Positions 53,453-62,831 of a stretch of 64,000 nt of DNA are shown piece after piece. A program made the position numbers and the translations under genes. The notes beneath the pieces were generated by a model. That model searched no databases. It worked only from the letters and a program-made list of their open reading frames with translations, and was not told the origin of the DNA. The DNA is from Variovorax atrisoli 110B (GTDB lineage Bacteria; Pseudomonadota; Gammaproteobacteria; Burkholderiales; Burkholderiaceae_C), in the NCBI RefSeq assembly GCF_000382045.1, contig NZ_KB907458.1, forward strand, positions 248,001 to 312,000, in the 5' to 3' direction. Each line of letters opens with the position of its first letter. Within the stretch, counting starts at the first letter, position 1.

Positions 53453-54259
53453 TCAGTCTCCCGCCGATCGACGCGTCACTGTGCCCTGGAATTCCTCGAC
53501 CGATGCGAGCAGCGGCGTCGCCCGCAGGCACACGATCCGCGGCTCGCGTCCGTCGCGCGCCCGCTCCAGGCAGAGCGCGACGGCATGCGCGTCGTCGGGC
53601 TGCATCCGCCAGAACTGCCAGCGGTCGGCGCTGTCGCCCTCCAGACCGTGCTCGAAGCCGATGGCCTCGCTGCCGCTTCCGTCCAGGTCGAAGGAAAAGC
53701 GGTCCAGCGGAATCGAAAGGCCCATGCCGCGCGCCTTGATGTAGCTTTCCTTGAGCGTCCAGAGGTCCCAGAAGCGCGAGGGCTGCTGGACGGCCGGCAG
53801 CTGCTGCAGCGCCTGCGCCTCCTTCGGCGAGAAGAAATGGCCGGCGATCTCCAGCGGCGCATTCCTCGCCGTGTGCTCGACGTCCACGCCCACCTCGCGC
53901 TCCGCCGCCACCGCCGTCACCACCAGCGAGGCGCTGTGCGAGATGTTGAAGCGGATGTGTCGGGCCTGTGCCGGCGCGTCGGCGATCCGCGGGCGGCCGT
54001 ATTCGTTGTTCTCGAAGCGCCAGTCGGCGGGCGCGACCTGCGGCACGTAGCGCGACAGCAGCGAGCGGATCAACCCCCGCGTCATCAGGTAGCGGCGTCG
54101 GTCGCGGGCGAAGTGGAACCGCCCGTGCTTCTCGCGCTCCTCCGGCGTCAGCAGGGCCATCAGGGCGTGGTTGACGGCATGGTGATCGGCCGGGTCGTCT
54201 TGTTCAGGAACGTACAGGTGCCAGAGGTGGACCTGGTGCGCATCGATCTGAAGTTGCAT
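53453..54259 (-). CDS. 4'-phosphopantetheinyl transferase, Sfp type
   Basis: 268-aa enzyme that attaches phosphopantetheine to carrier proteins. Motifs: RFNISHSASLVV, VGVDVEHT (Mg binding) and FWDLWTLKESYIKARGMGL, the Sfp/HetI signature. No polyketide or nonribosomal synthetase is in the window, so its carrier partners are elsewhere. Confidence 0.93.
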   Translation of the reverse strand: MQLQIDAHQVHLWHLYVPEQDDPADHHAVNHALMALLTPEEREKHGRFHFARDRRRYLMTRGLIRSLLSRYVPQVAPADWRFENNEYGRPRIADAPAQARHIRFNISHSASLVVTAVAAEREVGVDVEHTARNAPLEIAGHFFSPKEAQALQQLPAVQQPSRFWDLWTLKESYIKARGMGLSIPLDRFSFDLDGSGSEAIGFEHGLEGDSADRWQFWRMQPDDAHAVALCLERARDGREPRIVCLRATPLLASVEEFQGTVTRRSAGD

Positions 54260-54440
54260 GCGCAGGATTCTGGCTTGCCCCGTCGACGCTCGACCCGACC
54301 GGCCTATTCAGCCCTGCTTAAGTTTGGCGGCCGATACTGCAACGGACGGTCGGCTGGCGCTGGTAGAGGTAGCCCCTGGCACCCGCGCCGCTCGATGCGG
54401 GCGGTTCCTCGAAGCCGGCGATCGTCGCATTTCCCTGGCC

Positions 54441-55268
54441 CTAGGCGCGGGCGGCTTGTGCGAGCCAGCTCGGCTCGTTCGATGTTTCCGGAAAGCCCGA
54501 ATCGTCCACGGTGCCGCCGCCGGTCGCCGGTTCGACGGCTGCATGCCGCAGCTCGTAGCCCCGGCCGTACACCGAATGCAGCACGAACTCGTTCGCCTTG
54601 TGCAGCGATAGCTTGCGGCGGACGTTCGCCACGCAGCAGTCGAGCACCCGGCTCTTGCGTTCGACGCGCGACTCGGGCCACAGCGAGCCCAGCAGCCATT
54701 CGCGCTCCAGCAGCTGGCCGGCGTTGCGAAACAGCAGCAGCGCCAGTTCGAATTCGCGCGGCTTCAGCCGGATCTCCTCGCCCTTGTGCACCACCACCTT
54801 GCGGTTGCCGATGAAGCGGTAGTCGCCGAACAGCGCGCTCGTTGCCTGCGGATGCAGCAGCGTCTCGTTGCGCCGCAGCGCCTCGCGCACGCGCAGCTCC
54901 ACCTCGAAGTCGTCGACCGGCAGCACCGCGAAGTCGATGCCCGGTCCCTTCGACTCGGGCTCCGCCGCCGACAGCACCTCGGCCAGCAATTCGCGCTGCA
55001 GCGCATTGGCGACCAGGAAGATCGGCACGCGCAGCGCCTGGCACATCGAGGTCAGCAGCGGCCATGCGCCTTCGTCCTTCAGCACCACCAGCAGCAGGTC
55101 GAAGTGGGTGGTGCCGTGCGTGGCCGCATGCAGGAAGTCGGCGCTGCAGTCGAAGGAAACGGGCGTGCAGCCCATCAGGCGCAGCCTCTGTCCCCAGGCG
55201 CGTGTCTGGGCTTCGTCGCAGCCTACCATGGCGACCTGTCGCGCGCCGCCGTCAGCATCGTTGCTCAT
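54441..55268 (-). CDS. OmpR-type winged-helix regulator with degenerate receiver
   Basis: 275-aa regulator. Residues about 10-130 look like a receiver domain (VAMVGCDEAQTRAWGQRLRL), but the usual phosphoacceptor Asp is not obvious. The C-terminal half is a transcriptional winged helix: RLKPREFELALLLFRNAGQ, LLEREWLLGSLWP and SVYGRGYELR. A start at 55268 is backed by an AAGG site nine bases upstream; 55283 is possible. Located between the PPTase and flagellar genes. Target genes unknown. Confidence 0.85.
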   Translation of the reverse strand: MSNDADGGARQVAMVGCDEAQTRAWGQRLRLMGCTPVSFDCSADFLHAATHGTTHFDLLLVVLKDEGAWPLLTSMCQALRVPIFLVANALQRELLAEVLSAAEPESKGPGIDFAVLPVDDFEVELRVREALRRNETLLHPQATSALFGDYRFIGNRKVVVHKGEEIRLKPREFELALLLFRNAGQLLEREWLLGSLWPESRVERKSRVLDCCVANVRRKLSLHKANEFVLHSVYGRGYELRHAAVEPATGGGTVDDSGFPETSNEPSWLAQAARA

Positions 55269-55317
55269 GTGGAAAGCCTTCATGTGTGATGGCGAGGGGG
55301 AGGGGAGGATGGTCGTC

Positions 55318-55740
55318 TCAGCGGCTGTCGGCGCGCGGCAGCTTCCAGCCGATGCCGGCGTTGAATCCCCATGCCCGCCCCGCGTTGGCAACGGTCATGC
55401 CCCAGGCTGTCTGCCCGTCGTCCGAAAGAGTCCTGAAGCCCAGGCTGGCTGCCGTGTAGCCCCTGTAGCTGCCGAAGGCCAGGCCCACGGTCTTCTCGCC
55501 GGGCTGCAGGGCGGGCACGTAGGCCGCGGTCATGGCCACGGCCATCGCGGTGCCCGAATACGCGATGCGCTCCACGTCGCGCAGCGCGGCGCCCGCCTGG
55601 TTCAGCTGGCCGAGGTTGATTGCGTCGCCGGGCTGCGCGCCGGGCGCCACGTTGGAGATCAGCACGCTCTCCGCAGCGCCTGCCGCACCATGCGCGGCTG
55701 CGGCGCCGAGCCACAGTGCGACCAGCAGCCCCGCTCGCAC
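55318..55740 (-). CDS. Miniature YadA-type trimeric autotransporter (anchor only)
   Basis: 140-aa protein with signal peptide (MRAGLLVALWLGAAAAHGAA), then a single YadA neck motif ISNVAPGAQPGDAINLGQLN and a four-strand beta-barrel anchor (AYSGTAMAVAMTAAYVPAL, VGLAFGSYRGYTAASLGF, GMTVANAGRAWGFNAGIGWK). The long passenger head and stalk are absent. It could still trimerise into an outer-membrane pore, or be a remnant. It is 5 bp after flgN on the same strand. Confidence 0.8.
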   Translation of the reverse strand: MRAGLLVALWLGAAAAHGAAGAAESVLISNVAPGAQPGDAINLGQLNQAGAALRDVERIAYSGTAMAVAMTAAYVPALQPGEKTVGLAFGSYRGYTAASLGFRTLSDDGQTAWGMTVANAGRAWGFNAGIGWKLPRADSR

Positions 55741-55745
55741 GCGGC

Positions 55746-56213
55746 TCAGCCCGCCGCGAGGCGGTTGCCCGAGCCCGCCTGCGTCCTGCGCACGCCGTCC
55801 GGTCCGTAGAACAGCTGCGCGCTGGCCTGCAGGAAATGCAGCGCCTGTTGGGTGAAATCGAGATGCGCGTAGACCATCGAGCCGTTGCGCAGGTTGTGGC
55901 CCCGCGCCTGTCCGGCGAGCTCCAGCAGCTCTTCCCAGGCCTTCTGAACCTGCGGGCCCGCTGCCGCCGCGGCGGCATCGGCGCCCTCGCGGCCGGGCTG
56001 GAAGCCCAGCGCCGCCTGCAGCGCCTCGCGCTGGGCGTCGAGCTCGGCCATGCGGTCCAGCAGCACGGTCTTTTCCGCGGCAATGGCCGCCAGGTCGGTG
56101 AAGCTGCCGCCCGACATCGCCTCGGCCTCGCGGTCGAGCACCGACAGGAATTCCTCGATGCAGGCGGCCTCGGTGCGCAGGTGGGCCAGCAGGTCGGACG
56201 GCTGCCTTCTCAT
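55746..56213 (-). CDS. flgN: Flagellar export chaperone FlgN
   Basis: 155-aa helical chaperone for hook-filament junction proteins FlgK/FlgL. Fits FlgN in length and heptad-rich pattern (TEAACIEEFLSVLDREAEAM, then EKTVLLDRMAELDAQREAL), and by position directly after flgM. Overlaps flgM (ATGA). Confidence 0.85.
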   Translation of the reverse strand: MRRQPSDLLAHLRTEAACIEEFLSVLDREAEAMSGGSFTDLAAIAAEKTVLLDRMAELDAQREALQAALGFQPGREGADAAAAAAGPQVQKAWEELLELAGQARGHNLRNGSMVYAHLDFTQQALHFLQASAQLFYGPDGVRRTQAGSGNRLAAG

Positions 56214-56572
56214 TCGCCTTCGCCTTTCTTCACGTCCTGCCCGCTGCCGGCGGGCGCGTCGGATGCGCCGGGCGTGAGCAGGTCGCGCACGCTGGCCAGC
56301 AGGCCGTCGGCGATGCGTTCGGGGCGGATCTGGTAGCGCCCCGCGCGGATGTCCTCGCGGATCGCCGCCACGCGGGCCGCGTCGAAATCGGTCGCGGCAC
56401 CCGCCGCGCTGGGCAGCGAGCGGATGTGCGCCGAAGGAGCCGGTGCCGGCGCCTTGGCAGCGCGCTGGGCGGCATCGGCACCGGTCGCGGCGGCCGCACC
56501 TGCCGTGCCTGCCGGGGCGGGCGTCGGTCGGGGAAGGGGCGTGGCCGAGGGGGCGGGTTGATCGATTTTCAA
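56210..56572 (-). CDS. flgM: Anti-sigma-28 factor FlgM
   Basis: 120-aa protein: a disordered Pro/Ala-rich first half and a C-terminal FlgM motif (DFDAARVAAIREDIRAGRYQ, then RPERIADGLLASVRDLL) that binds FliA. Order flgA, flgM, flgN is standard. Confidence 0.93.
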   Translation of the reverse strand: MKIDQPAPSATPLPRPTPAPAGTAGAAAATGADAAQRAAKAPAPAPSAHIRSLPSAAGAATDFDAARVAAIREDIRAGRYQIRPERIADGLLASVRDLLTPGASDAPAGSGQDVKKGEGE

Positions 56573-56658
56573 GGTGATTCCTCAGGGGCTGACCCGTATA
56601 TCGGCAGCCCGCGCAAGAACTTTAGGAATGGCGTGCATGGCGGATTTTGTGCGGCGCG

Positions 56659-57378
56659 TCATTGCGCCAGCTGGATCTGCCCCTCTTCGTCCGCCACGCC
56701 GCTGACCAGCCGGCCGTCGCGCGTGCGGGCCTGCACCACGGCGCCTACAGCCGCGCCGGTCATGGCCTTGCCCTCGGTGCTGACGACGAAGCCCTGGCCC
56801 TGCGCCACCACCTTCACCGCCTGCCCCTGCTGGATGACGGTGACGCCGCGCAGCAGCTCCTTGCGCAGCGGCGCGCCGGGCGCCACGCGATTGGCCGTCA
56901 CCACGCCGTTCAGCTCGGCCGCGCTGGTGACGATGGAGCGCGGCAGCCGCGTGAGGTCGCCGGTGCGCTCCTCGACGTCGCCCGCGCCCAGCGGCCGGCC
57001 CGCATCGATCGCGCGCACGGCCACGAAATAGCTTCCTTCCACCGCCACGTGCGCCTGCACGAAGCGCGTCCATGGCCGCTCCGCCTGGCAGCGCACGCCC
57101 ACCGAGACGCGGCCCCACGGCTTCGCCCCCGGCGGCAGGAAGGCCTCGGGTGCGTCGCAGGCGGGCAGGGCGGAGGTGCCGCGGCCTTCGAGGCTGATCG
57201 TCACCTTGCCCGGCAGCCCCGCCGATTGTGCCTGCAGGTATTTCTCGATGACCGTGTCGACGGAAGGAGCGCTTTCGGCTGCGCCGGCCGTGAAGCAGCA
57301 CGCCAGCGCGAATGCCGCTGCCGGCAGCACGGTGCGCAGTGCGTGATCGCGAAGCTCGGCAAGCGTTGGAAGGGTCAT
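56659..57378 (-). CDS. flgA: Flagellar P-ring addition protein FlgA
   Basis: 239-aa periplasmic chaperone of P-ring assembly (with FlgI). Signal-like N-terminus (LPAAAFALACCFTAGAAES) and C-terminal SAF domain (VRAIDAGRPLGAGDVEER, AKAMTGAAVGAVVQARTRDGR-type ending). Divergent from flgB across a 220-bp gap that should hold the flagellar class promoters. Confidence 0.93.
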   Translation of the reverse strand: MTLPTLAELRDHALRTVLPAAAFALACCFTAGAAESAPSVDTVIEKYLQAQSAGLPGKVTISLEGRGTSALPACDAPEAFLPPGAKPWGRVSVGVRCQAERPWTRFVQAHVAVEGSYFVAVRAIDAGRPLGAGDVEERTGDLTRLPRSIVTSAAELNGVVTANRVAPGAPLRKELLRGVTVIQQGQAVKVVAQGQGFVVSTEGKAMTGAAVGAVVQARTRDGRLVSGVADEEGQIQLAQ

Positions 57379-57598
57379 CGGATATGTGTGGATGGTGGCT
57401 TCGGCGGCGATGCGTCACACAGGAGCAACGCATGCCGCCGCACGGAAATTCTAGAAATCCGCGCGCCGATCGAAGTTGCGAGCAGCAGGCGAAAACCCCC
57501 TTTGTTCGGGCGATTGCAAAAGCGGCTCGTGCATAGACTCGCTTTCCATCTGTCGCTGCGCCCTGCGCATTCGCGACGCCTCAACGGATGGAACAAAC

Positions 57599-58006
57599 AT
57601 GCTCGACAAGCTGGATGCGGCGCTTCGCTTCAACCGCGAAGCCCTCAACCTCCGCGCGGAACGCCAGGAGGTTCTCGCGGCCAACATCGCCCATGCGGAC
57701 ACGCCCAACTACAAGGCGCGCGACTTCGACTTCAGCGCACGCCTGAGCGAAGCCGTGGAGCGCGGCCGCGCGTCGCAGTCGATGTCGCTGGCCACCACCT
57801 CGTCGCGCCACCTCGCGGGACAGGCGCAGGCCATGCCCGACAAGGACCTGCTCTACCGCGTGCCCAACCAGTCCAGCCTCGACGGCAACACGGTCGAGAT
57901 GGACGTCGAGCGCATCGCCTTCGCCGACAACGCGCTGCGCTACGAGTCGAACCTCACGGTCATCAACGCCAAGATCAAGTCGCTGCTCTCTGCGGTGCAG
58001 CCCTAA
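57599..58006 (+). CDS. flgB: Flagellar basal-body rod protein FlgB
   Basis: 135-aa rod protein. RAERQEVLAANIAHADTPNYKARDF matches the N-terminal rod motif. The ATG at 57599 removes an upstream extension. First gene of flgBCDEFGHI. Confidence 0.95.
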   Translation: MLDKLDAALRFNREALNLRAERQEVLAANIAHADTPNYKARDFDFSARLSEAVERGRASQSMSLATTSSRHLAGQAQAMPDKDLLYRVPNQSSLDGNTVEMDVERIAFADNALRYESNLTVINAKIKSLLSAVQP

Positions 58007-58036
58007 GCAGCGCAGCAAGCAGCAGGAGTCCCTTCC

Positions 58037-58459
58037 ATGCCCTTCAACAGCACCTCCATGAACATCTTCAACGTGGCCGGATCGGCCATGACCGCGCAGT
58101 CGCAGCGCATGAACGTGACCGCGAGCAACATGGCCAACGCCGAGAGCGTGGCCGGGCCCGACGGCATGCCCTACCGCGCGAAGCAGGTGGTGTTCCAGGT
58201 CGCGCCCTCGGCGTACGGCGCGGGCGACATCGGCGGCGTCAAGGTGGCCGGCGTGGTGGAAGACCCTTCTCCGCCGAAGCTCGTGTTCGACCCCAAGAGC
58301 CCGCATGCCAACGCCGAAGGCTACGTGGCGATGCCCAACGTCAACGTGGTGGAGGAGATGACCAACATGATCTCCGCCTCGCGCAGCTACCAGGCCAACG
58401 TGGAAGTGCTCAACACCGCCAAGACGCTGATGGTCAAGACGCTGACCCTCGGCCAGTAA
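58037..58459 (+). CDS. flgC: Flagellar basal-body rod protein FlgC
   Basis: 140-aa proximal rod protein. N-terminal SAMTAQSQRMNVTASNMANAES-type motif and C-terminal EEMTNMISASRSYQANVEVLN. 30 bp after flgB. Confidence 0.96.
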   Translation: MPFNSTSMNIFNVAGSAMTAQSQRMNVTASNMANAESVAGPDGMPYRAKQVVFQVAPSAYGAGDIGGVKVAGVVEDPSPPKLVFDPKSPHANAEGYVAMPNVNVVEEMTNMISASRSYQANVEVLNTAKTLMVKTLTLGQ

Positions 58460-58506
58460 TTCCCCGGCAAGACAAGAACCCAAGAAAGAACAGGCACGAA
58501 CGCGCC

Positions 58507-59193
58507 ATGGCCATCTCCGATACCTCGTCCATCACCGGACAGAACGCCGCCTCCGCGGTCGGCGGCAACAGCAGCACCTCGAACGTCGACAGCGAGCAGC
58601 GCTTCCTCAAGCTGCTGGTCACGCAGCTGAACAACCAGGACCCGCTCAATCCGATGCAGAACGCCGAGCTCACCTCGCAGCTCGCGCAGATGAGCACCGT
58701 CAGCGGCATCGAGAAGCTCAACAGCACGCTCTCGGGCCTGGTGAACCAGACCGGCTCCAACCAGCTGCTGCAGGCCACTTCGCTGATCGGGCAGAACGTG
58801 CTGTCTCCCGGCGACGTCCTCGCCACCAGGGCGCCGGAGGAGGGCAAGGACCCGGCCATGCAGGCCTTCGCCGTGCAGCTGCCGGGCACCGCCTCCGACG
58901 TGCAGATCAAGATCCTCGACGCCAGCGGCAAGGTGGTGCGCACCATCGACGCGGGCTCGATGAACGAAGGCGTCAATGCCGTGACATGGGACGGCAAGGA
59001 CGACGTGGGCGCCGTGGTGCCCGCGGGTGCCTACCGCTTCACGGTCGAGGCCACCAACGGGGGCACCTCCGTGAAGTCGACTGCGCTCACCTTCTCTCAG
59101 GTCGCTGCCGTCAAGCAGGGCGCCAGCGGTGTGACGCTGGAGCTGTCGTCGGGCGCGAGCATCGGGCTGGCGGACGTGCGCCTGTTCCTCTGA
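58507..59193 (+). CDS. flgD: Flagellar hook assembly scaffold FlgD
   Basis: 228-aa hook cap protein. EQRFLKLLVTQLNNQDPLNP is the FlgD N-terminal motif and the C-terminal half has FlgD beta domains (GTASDVQIKILDASGKVV, WDGKDDVGAVVPAGAYRF). Start at 58507. Confidence 0.95.
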   Translation: MAISDTSSITGQNAASAVGGNSSTSNVDSEQRFLKLLVTQLNNQDPLNPMQNAELTSQLAQMSTVSGIEKLNSTLSGLVNQTGSNQLLQATSLIGQNVLSPGDVLATRAPEEGKDPAMQAFAVQLPGTASDVQIKILDASGKVVRTIDAGSMNEGVNAVTWDGKDDVGAVVPAGAYRFTVEATNGGTSVKSTALTFSQVAAVKQGASGVTLELSSGASIGLADVRLFL

Positions 59194-59260
59194 GCTTCTT
59201 TCCCTTCCCCACCGCATTCATCGCAAACGCGCCGCATTCAACGGCAGACAAGGAACCATC

Positions 59261-60478
59261 ATGGCTTTTTCCCAGGGCATCAGCGGACTCGGCGTGGCCG
59301 CGGCCAACCTCGACGTCATCGGCAACAACATCGCCAACTCGGGCACCGTCGGCTTCAAGTCCGCGGCGGCCACCTTCCAGGACGTGTACGCAGGCTCGCG
59401 CGTGGGCCTGGGCGCATCTGTGTCGGGCGTGACGCAGAACTTCTCGCAGGGCGTGACCCAGTCGAGCAGCCGCCCGCTGGACGTGGCCATCCTCAACGGC
59501 GACGGCTTCTTCCGCCTCACCAGCGCCACCGGTGAAGTCATGTACTCGCGCAACGGCCAGTTCACGCGCGACAAGGACGGCTACATCGTCAACGCATCGG
59601 GCCTGCGCCTCACCGGCTTCGGCGTGAACGCCAACGGCGGCGTCAGCGGCGGCACGCCGGCGGCCATCCAGATCCCGACCACGCCGATGACGCCCAAGGC
59701 GACCACCAGCATCGACGCCGAGTTCAACCTCGACGCGCGCAAGGCGGCGCCGACCAAGACGCCGTTCAACCCCGCCGACTCCGACACCTTCAACTACTCG
59801 AACGCCGTCGGCCCCATCTACGACTCGCTGGGCAACCCGCACGACGTGTCCGTGTACTTCGTCAAGAGCGCCACGCCCGCCAACACCTGGAGCATGTACG
59901 GCACGATCGACGGCGCCGCCATCGGCGCCGGCGCGCTCGGCACGATGACCTTCGACGCCGCCGGCAAGATGACCGCGCCGGCCAGCGGCCAGTTCAGCCT
60001 CGGCACCATCAACCTGACCAACGGCGCCGCCGCGCTCACGCCCACGATCGACATCTCGGGCACCACCCAGTTCGGCGCCGCCAACGCGATGAGCAAGCTC
60101 GGCCAGGACGGCTACCGCTCGGGCGAGCTCACCTCGTTCTCGATCAACGCCGACGGCACCATCACAGGCAAGTTCTCCAACGAGCAGACCAAGCTGCTGG
60201 GCCAGGTGGTGCTGTCTTCGTTCGCCAACCCCAACGGCCTGGAGCCCAAGGGCAACAACGTGTGGGCCGAGACGCAGGCCTCGGGCAACCCGCTGACCGG
60301 CACGCCGGGCGAAGGCACCAAGCTCGGCTCGCTGCAGTCGGGCGCGCTGGAGGCATCCAACGTCGACCTCACCTCCGAGCTGGTCAACCTCATCGTCGCG
60401 CAGCGCAACTACCAGGCGAATGCGCAGACCGTGAAGACGCAGGACCAGGTCATGCAGACGCTGATGAACATCCGCTGA
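59261..60478 (+). CDS. flgE: Flagellar hook protein FlgE
   Basis: 405-aa hook protein: N-terminal SGLGVAAANLDVIGNNIANS and C-terminal NLIVAQRNYQANAQTVKTQD, with the FlgE D2 region in between. Follows flgD by 67 bp. Confidence 0.96.
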   Translation: MAFSQGISGLGVAAANLDVIGNNIANSGTVGFKSAAATFQDVYAGSRVGLGASVSGVTQNFSQGVTQSSSRPLDVAILNGDGFFRLTSATGEVMYSRNGQFTRDKDGYIVNASGLRLTGFGVNANGGVSGGTPAAIQIPTTPMTPKATTSIDAEFNLDARKAAPTKTPFNPADSDTFNYSNAVGPIYDSLGNPHDVSVYFVKSATPANTWSMYGTIDGAAIGAGALGTMTFDAAGKMTAPASGQFSLGTINLTNGAAALTPTIDISGTTQFGAANAMSKLGQDGYRSGELTSFSINADGTITGKFSNEQTKLLGQVVLSSFANPNGLEPKGNNVWAETQASGNPLTGTPGEGTKLGSLQSGALEASNVDLTSELVNLIVAQRNYQANAQTVKTQDQVMQTLMNIR

Positions 60479-60515
60479 GGCGGCGCTGCACCGAGACCGA
60501 CACCAGGAGCACCCA

Positions 60516-61262
60516 GTGGATCGCATGTTGTACGTCGCCATGAGCGGCGCCAAGCAGGTCATGGAACAGCAGGCCGCCGTCGCCAACAACATGGCGAACG
60601 TCTCGACGCCGGGCTTCCGCGCACAGATCGCCAACTTCCGCGCGGTGCCCGTGGTCGGCCAGGAGGCGCCCACGCGCGCCTTCGTGGCGGCCACCACGCC
60701 AGGCGCCGACTTCACCCACGGCCCCCTCACCGAGACCGGCCGCGCGCTCGACGTGGCCGTGAGCGGCCAGGGATGGCTGGTCGTGCAGACGCCCGACGGC
60801 GGCGAGGCCTACACCCGCGTGGGCAACCTGCAGGTCGGCGCCGACGGGCAGCTCACCACGATGGGCGGTCGCCCGGTGGTGGGCGACAACGGCGCATTGA
60901 CCGTGCCGCCCGGCTCCGCGGTGAGCATCGCGGCCAACGGCCTCGTGGGTGCGCGCGATGCGTCCTCCACCACGCTCACGGGCATCGCCGAGGTCGGCCG
61001 CCTGAAGCTGGTGAATCCGCCGGTCGCCGACCTCGAGCGCGGGGAGGACGGCCTGTTCCGCATGCGCGCCGGCCAGCCGCCGGCCGAGGCCGACGAGGCC
61101 GTCACGCTGGTCAGCGGCGTGGTCGAGGGCAGCAACGTCAATCCGGTCGAGACCATGGTGGCCATGATCGCCAACGCACGCAGCTTCGAGATGCAGATGA
61201 AGTCGCTGCAGACGGCCGACACCAACGCGCAGTCCGCCAACAAGCTGCTGGCCTACGGCTGA
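60516..61262 (+). CDS. flgF: Flagellar basal-body rod protein FlgF
   Basis: 248-aa rod protein starting MDRMLYVAMSGAKQ at a GTG (60516), with CAGGAG six bases upstream; the in-frame ATG three codons later is less likely because the family begins MDR. Conserved C-terminal MVAMIANARSFEMQMKSLQ. Confidence 0.95.
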   Translation: MDRMLYVAMSGAKQVMEQQAAVANNMANVSTPGFRAQIANFRAVPVVGQEAPTRAFVAATTPGADFTHGPLTETGRALDVAVSGQGWLVVQTPDGGEAYTRVGNLQVGADGQLTTMGGRPVVGDNGALTVPPGSAVSIAANGLVGARDASSTTLTGIAEVGRLKLVNPPVADLERGEDGLFRMRAGQPPAEADEAVTLVSGVVEGSNVNPVETMVAMIANARSFEMQMKSLQTADTNAQSANKLLAYG

Positions 61263-61308
61263 CGCGCGCTCTCCTTCTCGCAACTTCCTCCGCAGGACCT
61301 TCGTACAA

Positions 61309-62091
61309 ATGATCCGCTCCCTCTACATCGCCAAGACCGGCCTCGACGCGCAGCAGACGCAGCTCGACGTGGTCTCCAACAACCTCGCCAACGTCGGCAC
61401 CACCGGCTTCAAGCGCAGCCGCGCCGTGTTCGAGGACCTCGTCTACCAGAACCTGCGCCAGGTCGGCGGCCAGTCGTCGGACCAGACGCGCCTGCCCTCG
61501 GGCCTGCAGGTCGGCACCGGCGTGCACGTGGTCGCCACCGAGCGCATCCACTCGCAGGGCAACCTCACCAAGACCGACAAGCCCACCGACGTGGCCATCA
61601 ACGGCAGCGGCTTCTTCCAGGTGCTGATGCCCGACGGCACCACCTCGTACACCCGCGACGGCTCGTTCCAGACCGACCGCGAAGGCCAGCTGGTCACGGC
61701 CAGCGGATTCCCCGTGCAGCCGGCCATCACCGTGCCGGCCAACGCCACCAGCATCACCGTGGGCCGCGACGGCATCGTCTCGGTGGTGCAGGCGGGCAGC
61801 ACCAACACCGTGCAGATCGGCCAGCTGCAGCTCGCCACCTTCGTCAACCCGACGGGCCTGCAGAGCAAGGGAGAGAATCTCTACGCCGAGACCGACGCAT
61901 CGGGCGCGCCCAACCAGGTGAACCCCGGCGTCGACGGCGCGGGCACGCTGAGCCAGGGGTACGTGGAAGCCTCCAACGTGAACGTGGTGGAAGAGCTGGT
62001 CAACATGATCGCCACCCAGCGCTCGTACGAGATCAACAGCAAGGCGGTCCAGACCTCGGACCAGATGCTGCAGCGCCTGGCCCAGCTGTGA
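61309..62091 (+). CDS. flgG: Flagellar basal-body rod protein FlgG
   Basis: 260-aa distal rod protein. MIRSLYIAKTGLDAQQTQLD and NNLANVGTTGFKRSRAVFED at the N-terminus; VEELVNMIATQRSYEINSKA at the C-terminus. 46 bp after flgF. Confidence 0.96.
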   Translation: MIRSLYIAKTGLDAQQTQLDVVSNNLANVGTTGFKRSRAVFEDLVYQNLRQVGGQSSDQTRLPSGLQVGTGVHVVATERIHSQGNLTKTDKPTDVAINGSGFFQVLMPDGTTSYTRDGSFQTDREGQLVTASGFPVQPAITVPANATSITVGRDGIVSVVQAGSTNTVQIGQLQLATFVNPTGLQSKGENLYAETDASGAPNQVNPGVDGAGTLSQGYVEASNVNVVEELVNMIATQRSYEINSKAVQTSDQMLQRLAQL

Positions 62092-62831
62092 GCGTGACGG
62101 TGACGATGCTGCAGGGGTTCCACCGTCTCCGCCGCGGCGCCGCCGAGGCGAAGGCCCGGCTGCTGGCGCTGCTCGTGGTTGCGGGCGCGGTGCTCGCCAC
62201 CGGCTGCGCGCAGGTGCCGCGCGAGCCGCTGGTGCACCAGCCGATGACGGCGCGCTCCGACAACTACGCGGCGGTGCAGACGCGGCGCTCGCCCGGCGCG
62301 ATCTTCCAGGACGGCCCCGGCGCGAACGCGCTCTTCGAGGACCGCCGGCCGCGCAACGTGGGCGACATCCTCACCATCGTCATCAGCGAGAAGGTCAACG
62401 CGACCAAGAATTCCGGCGCCAACGCGAGCCGCACGGGCAGCACCACCGGCGTGTTCTCGGCCATTCCGAAGCTCATCGGCGGCCTGCTCGACGGGCAGGG
62501 CACGAATCTCTCTGGCACCAACAAGCTCGACGCCAAGGGCGGCGCCAATGCCAACAACACCTTCAACGGCGTGATCACGGTCACGGTGACGGACGTGATG
62601 AGCAACGGCAACCTGCTGGTCAGCGGCGAGAAGCAGATGGGCATCAACCAGGGCACGGAATACATCCGCTTCTCGGGCGTGGTGAACCCGCGCACCGTCT
62701 CGGGCAACAACACCGTGCCCTCCACATTGGTGGCCGATGCGCGCATCGAGTACTCGGCCAAGGGCTACATCGACGAGGCGCAGCACATGGGCTGGATGCA
62801 GCGCTTCTTCCTCAACGTCATGCCGTTCTGA
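62088..62831 (+). CDS. flgH: Flagellar L-ring protein FlgH
   Basis: 247-aa outer-membrane lipoprotein with lipobox VLATGC (Cys40 from GTG start) and FlgH body (RNVGDILTIVISEKVNATKN; YSAKGYIDEAQHMGWMQRFF). GTG at 62088 overlaps the flgG stop; an ATG at 62106 is an alternative. Confidence 0.95.
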   Translation: MSVTVTMLQGFHRLRRGAAEAKARLLALLVVAGAVLATGCAQVPREPLVHQPMTARSDNYAAVQTRRSPGAIFQDGPGANALFEDRRPRNVGDILTIVISEKVNATKNSGANASRTGSTTGVFSAIPKLIGGLLDGQGTNLSGTNKLDAKGGANANNTFNGVITVTVTDVMSNGNLLVSGEKQMGINQGTEYIRFSGVVNPRTVSGNNTVPSTLVADARIEYSAKGYIDEAQHMGWMQRFFLNVMPF

